Made by a program: the position numbers and the translations under genes
Part shown: in pieces, positions 8,278-17,228 of the stretch
How positions within the stretch are numbered: the first letter of the stretch is position 1
Layout: the number at the start of each line of letters is the position of its first letter
The notes under the pieces: model-generated
Seen by the model: only the letters and a program-made list of their open reading frames with translations
Told to the model about the DNA's origin: nothing
The model's database searches: none
Origin: UBA1426 sp050953365
GTDB taxonomy: Bacteria > Bacillota > Clostridia > Peptostreptococcales > Anaerovoracaceae
NCBI GenBank assembly: GCA_050953365.1
Contig: JBMNMN010000002.1
Location: 248,001 to 312,000, forward strand
Length of the DNA stretch: 64,000 nt
Direction: 5' to 3'

Positions 8278-9500
8278 GTCAAATCCCATATAATATATCG
8301 TCGGATCAGCCCTTTGTGCCCTTGCTTTTTGCGGGAGATATCAATGTATACAGCATGGCCAGGGCATTTCATGAACTCTATGGTATACGGCCATACGTGT
8401 ACGGCAAATACCCCGCATGGCCATGCCATGGGAGCAAAATCATGCATTATACGGCAGATAGCAGGGCGGATGAGCAGGATACATTCCTCTTATTGGTGAC
8501 TGCATTTGCGGAGGAACATAAAGATGAAAAGGTGCTGCTCTTGGGCTGCGGCGACAGCTATGTTCAACTGATCAGCGCAAATTTGGACAAGCTGCCGGAT
8601 AATGTGGTTGCGCCTTATATTCCCATCCATATGATGAATGACCTTATTAATAAGGAAAAATTCTATGCCATGTGCGAAGAGGCCGGAGTGGACTATCCGG
8701 CTACCTTCGTTCATCGGAAGGAGATGGGCCATGAGTTCCGGCTGCCCTTTGGCGCTCCCTATATAATCAAGCCCGCAAGCGGCATCGAATACTGGAAGCA
8801 TCCCTTCCCGGGACAGAAGAAGGTTTTTAAGGCAGAGACCCGGGAAGAGCTTGAAGGAATACTGGATGCCGTATATGGATCCGGGTACAGCGACAGCGTC
8901 ATCATCCAGGATTTTATTCCCGGAGACGACACGTACATGAGGGTATTGACCAATTATTCCGATCAGAGAGGGAAAGTGAAGCTCATGTGCCTCGGTCATG
9001 TGCTTCTGGAAGAACATACACCTCACGGGATCGGAAACCATGCTGTCATCATTACGGAGAGCAACGAAGAGCTGGAAGACCGGTTCCGCAACCTTCTGGA
9101 AGGAATGAACTATGTAGGGTTTTCCAACTTCGACATAAAATACGATCAACGAGACGGCAAATACAAAGTATTTGAGATCAATACGCGACAGGGCAGGAGC
9201 AATTACTATGTAACTGCCGCCGGGGCAAATTTGGCCCAATATGTAGTGGAAGACCGAATCTACAATCACCCCATCGATTTTCACAGGGTAAATAAGGAGT
9301 TTCTCTGGATGGTGGTTCCCAGGGGCGTGGCCTTCAAGTATATCCGGCCGGAAGAATACAGGCAGAAGATGAAGAAGCTGATCCGTGAAGGAAGTGTGAT
9401 AAATCCTCTTTACTATCATGCGGACAGCGGCTTCTTAAGAAGGCTGACGCTGTGGAAAACGCAGCTGGCGCATTATTTTAAATATAGAAAGTATATGTAA
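8274..9500 (+). CDS. ATP-grasp carboxylate-amine ligase, D-aspartate ligase-like
   Basis: A 408-aa ATP-grasp enzyme. The opening (FVPLLFAGDINVYSMARAF) and the layout resemble the enterococcal D-aspartate ligase Aslfm, which activates the beta-carboxylate of D-Asp and joins it to the peptidoglycan precursor. The ATP-grasp core runs from about residue 130 (PYIIKPASG) to VFEINTRQGRSN with the metal-binding Glu/Asn. The 4-base overlap with the ornithine-racemase-like gene suggests that its donor could be a D-amino acid made by that enzyme. The racemase that follows could also provide D-Asp. The substrate cannot be read from sequence. Confidence 0.75.
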   Translation: MSQIPYNISSDQPFVPLLFAGDINVYSMARAFHELYGIRPYVYGKYPAWPCHGSKIMHYTADSRADEQDTFLLLVTAFAEEHKDEKVLLLGCGDSYVQLISANLDKLPDNVVAPYIPIHMMNDLINKEKFYAMCEEAGVDYPATFVHRKEMGHEFRLPFGAPYIIKPASGIEYWKHPFPGQKKVFKAETREELEGILDAVYGSGYSDSVIIQDFIPGDDTYMRVLTNYSDQRGKVKLMCLGHVLLEEHTPHGIGNHAVIITESNEELEDRFRNLLEGMNYVGFSNFDIKYDQRDGKYKVFEINTRQGRSNYYVTAAGANLAQYVVEDRIYNHPIDFHRVNKEFLWMVVPRGVAFKYIRPEEYRQKMKKLIREGSVINPLYYHADSGFLRRLTLWKTQLAHYFKYRKYM

Positions 9501-9506
9501 CACTGC

Positions 9507-9550
9507 GGGGGGAGTCCCCGTGGTTGCAAAACCACAACGGGACACCCCCC
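9507..9550 (+). other. Interrupted GC-rich hairpin between the ligase and racemase genes
   Basis: GGGGGG (9507-9512) pairs with CCCCCC near 9545-9550, and CCCCGTGGTT pairs with AACCACAACGGG around a short loop, with small bulges. No T-run follows, so it looks like an mRNA-stability or partial attenuation element inside the operon rather than a full terminator. Confidence 0.5.
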
Positions 9551-9584
9551 TGTAATTTTATACAGATACAGAAGGAGAGCATAC

Positions 9585-10316
9585 ATGTGGGGGCAAGAGG
9601 ATAAAGTATTGGGTGTACTCGGAGGAATGGGGCCGCTGGCAACGCAGCTGTTTTACAGAATGCTCATCGATATGACGGACGCTTCCTGCGATCAGGACCA
9701 TCTGGACATGATCATTCTCAACCATGCTACCATGCCGGACCGGACGGAAATGATCCGGACGGGTCGAACGGAAGAGCTCTATCAGGCGCTTTTGAAGGAC
9801 GTGAAAAAGCTGGAAGAATACGGGGCGACGGCCATTGCCATTCCCTGCAATACATCCCACCTGGTTGCGGATCGCCTTCAGGCGGAAATAAAGATACCCA
9901 TCATTCATATGATCCGTGAAACGGTGCAGGCCATCAAGCAGAGCCGGCAAGGGGTAAAGCGGGTGGGCATCCTGGCCACCGACGGGACCATTGCCAGCGG
10001 TCTGTATCAAAATGCATGCATCGAAGCGGGTCTGCAGCCTTTTGTTCCGTCAAAGGCCGGTCAAAGCCTGGTAATGAAGATTATCTACGAGGGGATCAAA
10101 GGCGGCCAGCCAATTGATTACAACGATTTTATAAAAATTGAGGGAGAGTTGGCTGCCAATGGCTGCGAAGCAACCATCATGGGGTGCACGGAGCTTTCGT
10201 GCATGAAAGAGATGTACCGGCTTCCCGATTACTACTTTGATGCTATGGAGGTTCTGGCCGCCCGGGCCATACAAATATGCGGTAAAAAGCTGAAAAAAAG
10301 TGGAGGAGCGCTATAA
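9585..10316 (+). CDS. Aspartate/glutamate racemase family protein
   Basis: A 243-aa cofactor-independent two-cysteine racemase. Both catalytic cysteines are present: AIPCNTS (C88) and MGCTELS (C201). The N-terminal GVLGGMGPLAT is typical of aspartate racemases rather than MurI. A separate true MurI-like gene lies at 12482-13300, which makes D-Asp (or another acidic D-amino acid) the more likely product here. AAGGAG precedes the ATG. The MurE-like gene starts 2 bases after the stop, so the two should be co-translated. Confidence 0.85.
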   Translation: MWGQEDKVLGVLGGMGPLATQLFYRMLIDMTDASCDQDHLDMIILNHATMPDRTEMIRTGRTEELYQALLKDVKKLEEYGATAIAIPCNTSHLVADRLQAEIKIPIIHMIRETVQAIKQSRQGVKRVGILATDGTIASGLYQNACIEAGLQPFVPSKAGQSLVMKIIYEGIKGGQPIDYNDFIKIEGELAANGCEATIMGCTELSCMKEMYRLPDYYFDAMEVLAARAIQICGKKLKKSGGAL

Positions 10317-10318
10317 GC

Positions 10319-11824
10319 ATGTCTATGCGCAGATATACCTTAGAACAATATATTCAACTGCTTGACGACCATCGATTGATTCAATTTGTTCAGGCAGATC
10401 AAGATGCATTGAAGCGGGAAGTGGAGTACCTTTCCTATGATTCAAGAGAAATGAAACCGGGAGGGTTGTTCATCTGCAAAGGCGCGCATTTTCTGCCCCG
10501 CTATCTGCAGGACGCCGTTGACAGGGGAGCCTTTTGCTATATCAGCGAAGCCGAATACGATCTGCCCCGCAAAGATGTGGGCATGATCCTTGTAACGGAC
10601 ATCCGCAAAGCCATGGCTTTGCTGGCAAACCTGTTTTACAATGAGGCATGGAAACAGCTTAAACTCATTGGCATCACAGGGACAAAAGGCAAATCTACTA
10701 CGACGTATTATGTGAAGCACATCCTTGATCACTACCTGGCTGCTGCAGGAAAGCCCCCATGCGCTATTTTGTCCGGTATTGATGTAGATGACGGCGTTAT
10801 TTCCGAGGAATCGCATCTTACCACACCGGAGGCCGTCATGCTGCATCGGCATTTCCGCAACGCCGTTGACAGCGGAAGGGGTTATCTGGCAATGGAAGTT
10901 TCCAGTCAGGCCCTGAAATACGACAGAACCGAAGGCGTTCTTTTCGATGTCGGTTGTTATCTCAATGTGGGAGAGGATCACATCAGCCCAATTGAGCATT
11001 GCGATTTCGATGACTATTTCGAATCCAAGCTGAAGCTTTTCACCCAGTGTCGCATAGCGTGCATCAACATGGATGCGGACCATGTCCGTGAGGTTTGCGA
11101 TTCCGTGGATCCCTCAAGCAAGATTATTACGTTTGGTACCAATGATAAAGCCGATATTTACGGCCATCGGATCATCAGCCGGGAGGATGGCATCGATTTT
11201 GAAGTGAGAACGCCGACTTTTACTCGTAACTTTAAGCTTGGAATGACGGGGTTGTTCAATGTTGAGAATGCCTTGGCTGCCATTGCCGTATGTTATGCAT
11301 TAGATATTCCCGAGGACTCTATGTATCATGGTCTGGCAGCTGCAAGGGTACCGGGGCGAATGGAGCTTTTCATGGGAAAGGAAAGCGGAGCCTTGGTCAT
11401 TGTAGACTATGCCCACAATCGCATGAGCTTTGATCGGCTCTTCCGTTCAACTATAAAAGAGTATCCGAAGCGACATATTATTGCCGTATTCGGCTGTCCG
11501 GGAAAAAAAGCCCTGGCGAGACGACAGGAATTGGCAGAGATTGCTGGAAGATATTCGGAGAAAGTCTATATTACGGAAGAGGATGCAGGAGAAGAGGATG
11601 TAATGTCTATCTGCCGGGAAATCGCCGGGCATCTGAAAAAGACCGGTTGCGCATATGAAATTGAACCGGACCGGGGTGAGGCGATTCGGAAAGCCATCGG
11701 CGAAGCAGACGAAAATACAGTGATCCTGCTTACAGGCAAGGGAAGAGAAACCCGGCAGAAGCGAGGTGTGGAGTATATTGACTGTCCGTCGGATGTGGAA
11801 TATGTATTACAGTATTTGAAATAG
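10319..11824 (+). CDS. MurE-like UDP-MurNAc-tripeptide synthetase, lacking the mDAP motif
   Basis: A 501-aa Mur ligase that should add the third amino acid to UDP-MurNAc-L-Ala-D-Glu, or a related acceptor. Visible: the N-terminal UMP-binding lobe (YDSREMKPGGLF), P-loop GITGTKGKSTT (about 118-128), LTTPE, MEVSSQAL (usually SSHAL), YFESKLKLF with the carbamylated lysine, and FNVENALAA. The substrate motif, DNPR in diaminopimelate enzymes and DNPA in the S. aureus lysine enzyme, reads EDAG here (about residues 420-424). So mDAP is unlikely. It ends 1 base from a convergent gene. Its position behind two racemases and an ATP-grasp ligase suggests an altered or second peptidoglycan stem. Confidence 0.8.
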   Translation: MSMRRYTLEQYIQLLDDHRLIQFVQADQDALKREVEYLSYDSREMKPGGLFICKGAHFLPRYLQDAVDRGAFCYISEAEYDLPRKDVGMILVTDIRKAMALLANLFYNEAWKQLKLIGITGTKGKSTTTYYVKHILDHYLAAAGKPPCAILSGIDVDDGVISEESHLTTPEAVMLHRHFRNAVDSGRGYLAMEVSSQALKYDRTEGVLFDVGCYLNVGEDHISPIEHCDFDDYFESKLKLFTQCRIACINMDADHVREVCDSVDPSSKIITFGTNDKADIYGHRIISREDGIDFEVRTPTFTRNFKLGMTGLFNVENALAAIAVCYALDIPEDSMYHGLAAARVPGRMELFMGKESGALVIVDYAHNRMSFDRLFRSTIKEYPKRHIIAVFGCPGKKALARRQELAEIAGRYSEKVYITEEDAGEEDVMSICREIAGHLKKTGCAYEIEPDRGEAIRKAIGEADENTVILLTGKGRETRQKRGVEYIDCPSDVEYVLQYLK

Positions 11825-11825
11825 T

Positions 11826-12470
11826 TTAGTTCAAGTCGTTCTCATCATCGGAGAACTCACCGTCAATAACGGGGTATACTTTGTCAATGAAAGCATTCTC
11901 ATAAGGATCTTCCTCTTCGTCGTCAACTTCTTCATCCATATCATCCAAACGAGCCGCAATGGAAGAGAGGGTATGGGTGTATTCTTCAAGGGGATAATCC
12001 ATGCAATCGGTAAAATCGTAGATATAGTTTTTCTCGCCGAGCTTCTCCATACGGTAAAGGACCAGCGCTTCCATAATTGGTACGTCACTTGTCAGCCCGT
12101 CGGAAGGATCGTAACAGTGGACCACAGATTCAAAGGTGTACCAGTTGCGGAACCGAAAGAGTTCATCGACAAAGTAGTGCCTATGGTCTTTAAATTCGCT
12201 TGACTGGCATAAACCGATGAGCACTTGATGAATTGTTGTCATGAGGGTGAAGAAATCTGTGGCGTCATCGGGAATGCTATTGAACAATTCTTCAAAGTAA
12301 CTGTCCAAAAGATCCGCCAGTGTAGCCGGATCCACCTCGTCCAACACAGCAAAAAAGGCATCGTAGGAAATCTCTTCCGGACATTCAATCAACTCAGCCA
12401 AATGCTCAAAGTATTCAAATTCGTCGGGAGAGTCAATCTCCAACAGCGCAAGTACTTCTTCGATATTCAT
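11826..12470 (-). CDS. Acidic protein of unknown function, downstream of murI
   Basis: A 214-aa soluble protein very rich in Asp and Glu, above all in the last 50 residues (MDEEVDDEEEDPYENAF). There are no membrane segments and no motif I recognise. Its ATG follows a GAGGTGAT site 11 bases after the murI stop, so the two genes are co-transcribed. It runs convergently into the MurE-like gene with a 1-base gap and no separate terminator visible. I do not recognise the family. Confidence 0.65.
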   Translation of the reverse strand: MNIEEVLALLEIDSPDEFEYFEHLAELIECPEEISYDAFFAVLDEVDPATLADLLDSYFEELFNSIPDDATDFFTLMTTIHQVLIGLCQSSEFKDHRHYFVDELFRFRNWYTFESVVHCYDPSDGLTSDVPIMEALVLYRMEKLGEKNYIYDFTDCMDYPLEEYTHTLSSIAARLDDMDEEVDDEEEDPYENAFIDKVYPVIDGEFSDDENDLN

Positions 12471-12481
12471 TCGTCATCACC

Positions 12482-13300
12482 TCATTCACATACATCGTAC
12501 TCAAGGTTTTTAAATTCCACTCGAAATCGATTAATTTCAAAGATCCGGTTAATCATGTTTACGAAATTCTCCGAGAGATCGCTGGCATAAAAAGTGTTTT
12601 CAAATTCCGAATCCTGGGCAAGCAAATCGCGTTGGACCAGTTGACTTCGGATATCCGTGACGATTTCCCGGGACGGATCGATGATGTCCAAAAATGGGTA
12701 AAGTCTGTTTATATTGTCTCGTATCAGTGGGTAGTGGGTGCATCCTAATACTAAGGTGTCGATTTTATAGTTTGCTATAAAGGAATCCATATAATATTGT
12801 ATGGAGAGATCCATGATTTCATTCTCAATGATGCCTTCTTCAATGAGAGGGACGAATGCGGGACAGGGGATTGCATGAATACGGATTTCCGGAGAAAGCC
12901 GGTGGATCAGCTCTTCGTAAACGTTGCTATGTATAGTGGCCTTGGTACCGATGATTCCCACGCTGTTTGCTTTCCCGCAGGTCTTCGCTACTTTTTCTGC
13001 GGCAGGACGGATGATGCCTACTATAGGGATGTCCGGATAACGCTCCTGAAGTTCCGGCAGGCAGATGGCGCTTACGGTGTTGCAGGCGATTACGATCATC
13101 TTCACATTTCGTTGCACAAGAAAATCGGCAATTTGCAGAGAAAATGTCTTTATGGTGGAAGGCGCTTTGGAGCCGTAGGGCGTCCTGGCCGTATCTCCGA
13201 AGTATATGACTCTTTCTTCGGGCATAGCGGCAAGCAAAGGAGGGATGCAGGTCAACCCTCCCAGTCCCGAATCAAAAAAACCGATGGGTCTGTTATCCAT
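12482..13300 (-). CDS. murI: Glutamate racemase
   Basis: Makes D-glutamate for position 2 of the peptidoglycan stem. The 272-aa product has the N-terminal FFDSGLGGL, catalytic cysteine in IACNTVSA (C73), GIIRPA and the second cysteine in LGCTHYP (C187). The length fits the family. The ATG follows AAAGGAAC. It is first of a two-gene unit with the acidic unknown. Its nearness to the Asp racemase/MurE-like cassette on the other strand adds to the cell-wall theme of 7-13 kb. Confidence 0.92.
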   Translation of the reverse strand: MDNRPIGFFDSGLGGLTCIPPLLAAMPEERVIYFGDTARTPYGSKAPSTIKTFSLQIADFLVQRNVKMIVIACNTVSAICLPELQERYPDIPIVGIIRPAAEKVAKTCGKANSVGIIGTKATIHSNVYEELIHRLSPEIRIHAIPCPAFVPLIEEGIIENEIMDLSIQYYMDSFIANYKIDTLVLGCTHYPLIRDNINRLYPFLDIIDPSREIVTDIRSQLVQRDLLAQDSEFENTFYASDLSENFVNMINRIFEINRFRVEFKNLEYDVCE

Positions 13301-13441
13301 GGATGTCTGTTCCTTTCCTGGCCACAGGGTTTACTCTGTGGTTCTAGTTATATATATTTTATGAACGTATACCGACCTATATCCCCTTATTAGGTGGTAT
13401 CTGTAATATAACAAAAAAGAGTCTTTGATACAATTCAATTG

Positions 13442-13450
13442 TGGTATACT
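13442..13450 (+). promoter_or_regulatory. Extended -10 promoter of pepF
   Basis: TG, one base, then TATACT (13445-13450), about 35 bases before the pepF ATG. No good -35 at the usual distance is visible, as expected of extended -10 promoters. The same TGGTATAAT form recurs before rmuC (41879) and nfo (61528). Confidence 0.5.
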
Positions 13451-13484
13451 ATTAAAAATAGCAAACGGATAGGAGTATTGTGAT

Positions 13485-15287
13485 ATGGGAACAAACAGAA
13501 AGATTCGATCCAGAGATGAAATCGATGTGAAATATAAGTGGAATCTTGCAGCTATGTACCCTGATGAGGCGGAGTGGGAGTCAGATTATAAGAAAGCCGA
13601 GGAGATGGCCGCAGCCTTTGTTTCCTTTGCAGGGCATCTGGGAGATAGCGCGGAAGCTATGCTCAGCGCATTAACCGCAAGAGATGCATTGTGGCAGAAG
13701 GTAGAAAAGGTGTATGTGTATGCAAGAATGAAACGGGATGAAGATACCAGAGTGGCAAAATATCAGGCAATGACCGATAGAGCCCAGAGCCTGATAGCAA
13801 AAGCCGGGGCGCAGACATCCTTCTTTACGCCTGAGCTTCTTGAGTTGGACGAAGAACGGCTGTGGGGCTTTCTGAATCAGTCAGACGAACTGAAGCTTTA
13901 CACCCATGTGATCCGGCAGATTTTGCGGCAAAAGCGTCACGTTCTCAGTAAGCCGGAGGAAAATCTGCTGGCCCAGATCAGTGAATTGACATCGGCAACG
14001 AATGATATCTTCAGTATGATCAACAATGCTGATATCAAATTCGGATCCATTGAAGATGAAAACGGGGAGCCGGTGGAGGTGACTCATGGGAGATATCTCA
14101 GCCTGATGGAGTCCTCAAACCGCCGTGTGCGCAAAGAAGCATTTGAGCATATGTATGCGGCTTACGAAGCGCAGCGGAATACCCTGGCCACCACTTACAA
14201 CTATAATACCAAGACCGATGTAATTACCGCCAGGATTCGCAAATATAATTCATCCTTGGAAGCGGCTCTTTCCGGAGACGACATTCCTATACGCGTTTAT
14301 GAAAACCTGATTCAGACCGTAAATCGGCGTCTGCCTCTGCTTCATCGCTATGTGGGGCTTCGTAAGAAAGCCTTAGGCCTGGATGAGGTCCATATGTACG
14401 ATATGTATACGCCGCTTGTGGAAAATCCCATGGGCGAGATTGAATATGAAAGAGCACTCCAAATGGTCGAAGAAGGCTTGGCTCCGTTGGGTGAGGATTA
14501 CATCGCTATTATGAAGGAAGGTTTTTCCCAGGGTTGGGTCGATGTCTATGAGAACGAAGGGAAGACCAGCGGCGCCTATTCCTTCGGAAGCTATGACAGC
14601 TATCCCTATATCCTGCTGAATTATAACGGAAAGCTCAAGGATGTGTTCACCATCGCTCACGAGATGGGACATTCCATGCATTCTTACTATACCCGTAAGA
14701 CACAGCCTTTTGTATACGGCGGCCATTCCATTTTTACCGCGGAGGTGGCGTCTACCGTCAACGAAAATCTGTTAATGAAGCATTTACTCAACAAAGAAAA
14801 AGATTCGCGCCGAAAACTGTACTTGCTCAATATGTATATCGAAGAATTCAGAGCGACTTTATTCCGTCAGACCATGTTCGCCGAATTTGAAAAACTCACC
14901 CATGACGCCCTTGAGGCCGGTGAAGTGTTGACTGCAGATTGGCTCAACAAACATTACCTGGAGCTGAACAAAAAGTATTTCGGAGAACAAGTGGTGTACG
15001 ATGAACAGATTGCCATCGAGTGGGCCAGAATCCCGCATTTCTACAACGCGTTCTACGTATATAAGTATGCTACAGGATATTCTGCAGCTGCGGCTCTCTC
15101 CGAAAGGATTTTAAATGAAGGACCGCAGGCCAGAAAAGATTATATCGGGTTCCTGAAATCCGGAGAATCCGATGATCCTATTCCCTTACTGAGACTGGCA
15201 GGGGTTGATATGAACGAACCTGCGCCTATTGAAAGCGCGTTGGACACCTTTGAGAAACTACTGGACGAATTGGAAAGCATGCTGTAG
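13485..15287 (+). CDS. pepF: Oligoendopeptidase F (M3B family)
   Basis: A 600-aa cytoplasmic zinc metallopeptidase that trims short peptides. The HExxH zinc motif is in IAHEMGHSMHSYY (about residues 389-401), with the third ligand Glu in the SIFTAEVASTVNENL helix. The N-terminal helical domain starts IDVKYKWNLAAMYPDE as in PepF. Length matches the family. It precedes nadK by 53 bases and may be read with it. Confidence 0.93.
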   Translation: MGTNRKIRSRDEIDVKYKWNLAAMYPDEAEWESDYKKAEEMAAAFVSFAGHLGDSAEAMLSALTARDALWQKVEKVYVYARMKRDEDTRVAKYQAMTDRAQSLIAKAGAQTSFFTPELLELDEERLWGFLNQSDELKLYTHVIRQILRQKRHVLSKPEENLLAQISELTSATNDIFSMINNADIKFGSIEDENGEPVEVTHGRYLSLMESSNRRVRKEAFEHMYAAYEAQRNTLATTYNYNTKTDVITARIRKYNSSLEAALSGDDIPIRVYENLIQTVNRRLPLLHRYVGLRKKALGLDEVHMYDMYTPLVENPMGEIEYERALQMVEEGLAPLGEDYIAIMKEGFSQGWVDVYENEGKTSGAYSFGSYDSYPYILLNYNGKLKDVFTIAHEMGHSMHSYYTRKTQPFVYGGHSIFTAEVASTVNENLLMKHLLNKEKDSRRKLYLLNMYIEEFRATLFRQTMFAEFEKLTHDALEAGEVLTADWLNKHYLELNKKYFGEQVVYDEQIAIEWARIPHFYNAFYVYKYATGYSAAAALSERILNEGPQARKDYIGFLKSGESDDPIPLLRLAGVDMNEPAPIESALDTFEKLLDELESML

Positions 15288-15340
15288 AATTCAACTTGTT
15301 TTATGGATCCGCTGCAGGGTGATCTCGGAGGAAGTTACAA

Positions 15341-16144
15341 ATGACCATCAGGAAAATCAATATATTTGCCAATGAGGATGATTATTCGCAGGAGGTCCGG
15401 AAACTGCTGCAGAGAAAACTGCATCAAAGCGGGTTTACGGTACCCAAGCAGTTTACTCCCGATGCGGAACTCATTGTGAGCATAGGCGGAGACGGAGCCT
15501 TTCTCCGCACTTTACACAAGTACGAGTTTCCTTCTATCCCTTTTCTAGGCATCAATACGGGACATTTGGGATTCTTTCAGGAGATCCATCCGGACGAGCT
15601 GGATGAGTTTATCTTTCTCTATAAACAGGGGAGATACAATATCCAGAATCTAAAGACCGTGGAGGCCATCGTGAAGCAGGGGGATAAGCAATATGAGTAT
15701 CAGGGCTTAAATGAAATAGCTATTAAAGGCGACCATTCCACAACGATTCATTTGAATATTTCCATCGGGAACAGCTTCATTGAACGATTCAGCGGGGACG
15801 GCATTCTGGTATGTACGCCGGCAGGAAGTACGGCCTACAACTACTCTCTGGGAGGCAGCATCGTAGACCCCAGGCTGTCCATTCTTCAGATTACGCCAAT
15901 CGCGCCTATGAACACTACCGCTTATCGTTCCTTTACCTCCAGCGTTGTGCTTCCCAAAGAACTTATTGTTACGGTTCATCCGGAACCCAAGGAGGAGAGC
16001 GGTTTCATGATTGTGGCGGACGGAATGGAGCATAGACACAGCAGCATAGAAGAAGTCACATTCGGTTTTTCCCAAACGGAGGTCAAACTGATGCGATTCG
16101 AGCATTACGATTTCTGGACGAAAGTAAAGACGAAGTTTCTATAA
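15341..16144 (+). CDS. nadK: NAD kinase
   Basis: Phosphorylates NAD+ to NADP+ using ATP or polyphosphate. A 267-aa product with the diagnostic SIGGDGAFLRTL, GINTGHLGFF and glycine-rich TPAGSTAYNYSLGG motifs. The ATG follows GGAGGAAG. It lies between pepF and an RluA-type pseudouridine synthase, an arrangement common in Firmicutes. Confidence 0.93.
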   Translation: MTIRKINIFANEDDYSQEVRKLLQRKLHQSGFTVPKQFTPDAELIVSIGGDGAFLRTLHKYEFPSIPFLGINTGHLGFFQEIHPDELDEFIFLYKQGRYNIQNLKTVEAIVKQGDKQYEYQGLNEIAIKGDHSTTIHLNISIGNSFIERFSGDGILVCTPAGSTAYNYSLGGSIVDPRLSILQITPIAPMNTTAYRSFTSSVVLPKELIVTVHPEPKEESGFMIVADGMEHRHSSIEEVTFGFSQTEVKLMRFEHYDFWTKVKTKFL

Positions 16145-16168
16145 GGAAAGGCGGATTTTTTTGCATTA

Positions 16169-17062
16169 ATGGACGAGAGGTATCAGTATATCATAAAGAA
16201 TGAAGATACGGAGCTCCCTATAAAGGAGCTCTTAAAGCGTCGGCTTGGATTTTCCTCCCGGCTGTTGCGGCAGTTGAAAGTCAGAGGGCAGGTATATCTT
16301 GACGGCCGGCCGGTAAGGCTCTATGAGAAGGGGAAAGCGGGAGCGCGGATTACCGTGATTCTACCTGAAGAATGCAGCGACTTTCCTCCGGAAGATATTT
16401 CCATCGAAGTGATTTACGAAGATTTGGACATTCTTGCCATCAACAAGCAGCCCGGTATCGTGGTTCATCCCACCAAGGGGCATTCCTGCCATACCATCGC
16501 AAACGGGATCATGAAACACATGCTGGAAAAAGGAGAAGGATATAAAATTCGTTTCATCAACCGATTGGATAGAGACACCACAGGTGTCCTCCTGGTAGGG
16601 AAAAACTCCTATTGCCAGGACGATTTTACCCGGCAGGCATCGGAGGGCCGGGTTGAAAAGAAATATATTGCTGTAGTCAAAGGAACGGTGATGCAAGAGG
16701 AGGGCGTTATAGATCTGCCCGTCGGAAAACCGGTGGAAGGTGATATCAAGAGGGCGGTTATGCTTGACGGATATCCGTCCGTAACCCGCTACCAAGTTAT
16801 AGAGCGCTTTGATAAAGGGTATACGTTGCTTCGGCTTTCCCTGGAAACGGGACGTACGCATCAAATCCGCGTCCATCTGTCCCATATCGGTCATCCCGTG
16901 GTGGGAGATACGCTTTACGGCGGAGAAGATGGAGAGCTTATCGACAGACAGGCTCTCCATGCGGAACAGCTCATTTTCCTGCATCCTGTCACACAAAAAA
17001 AGCTTTCTCTGTATGCCCCATTGCCGGAAGATATGGAGAAGCTGATTCGCTCTCTCCGATAA
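16169..17062 (+). CDS. RluA-family 23S rRNA pseudouridine synthase
   Basis: A 297-aa RNA-modifying enzyme converting uridines to pseudouridine. An N-terminal S4-like RNA-binding region (LLRQLKVRGQVYLDGRPV) precedes the catalytic motif INRLDRDTTGVLLV with the essential Asp, and GRTHQIRVHLSHIGHPVVGD further on. Such proteins are usually annotated RluD; which uridines are modified cannot be told. The ribosome-binding site is somewhat far (about 15 bases), but no other in-frame start fits. Confidence 0.9.
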   Translation: MDERYQYIIKNEDTELPIKELLKRRLGFSSRLLRQLKVRGQVYLDGRPVRLYEKGKAGARITVILPEECSDFPPEDISIEVIYEDLDILAINKQPGIVVHPTKGHSCHTIANGIMKHMLEKGEGYKIRFINRLDRDTTGVLLVGKNSYCQDDFTRQASEGRVEKKYIAVVKGTVMQEEGVIDLPVGKPVEGDIKRAVMLDGYPSVTRYQVIERFDKGYTLLRLSLETGRTHQIRVHLSHIGHPVVGDTLYGGEDGELIDRQALHAEQLIFLHPVTQKKLSLYAPLPEDMEKLIRSLR

Positions 17063-17120
17063 TTCCCTTTCCGGATCTGCACCTTTTCTCCCAAAATTCA
17101 TATTATGAATGAGCACCCTA

Positions 17121-17187
17121 CTTGTATTTGGTGTGAGACATTTATTAAGTGTTTTATCAGATCATTGTCAGACACTTTTTACAAGTG
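17121..17187 (+). repeat. Dispersed intergenic repeat, two units
   Basis: The first unit (17121 on) reads CTTGTATTTGGTGTGAGACA. The second (17165-17187) reads TTGTCAGACACTTTTTACAA then GTG. Related copies occur at 17574-17600, 61424-61477 and 62955-62987, always between genes. The stretch TTTTATCAGAT at 17152-17162 also recurs at 17693-17703. Confidence 0.6.
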
Positions 17188-17228
17188 ACCGGGCAGCAAT
17201 TTAACTGGAAGGCCAGGAGGTGTTATTA

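Noticed and set aside
13321..13340. Small hairpin upstream of murI as a riboswitch
   Set aside because: Only a 6-bp stem without further conserved structure; nothing supports a regulatory RNA.
17220..17228. GTG start of the Cys-rich membrane protein
   Set aside because: It overlaps the AGGAGG site itself. The TTG at 17229 has the right 8-base spacing.
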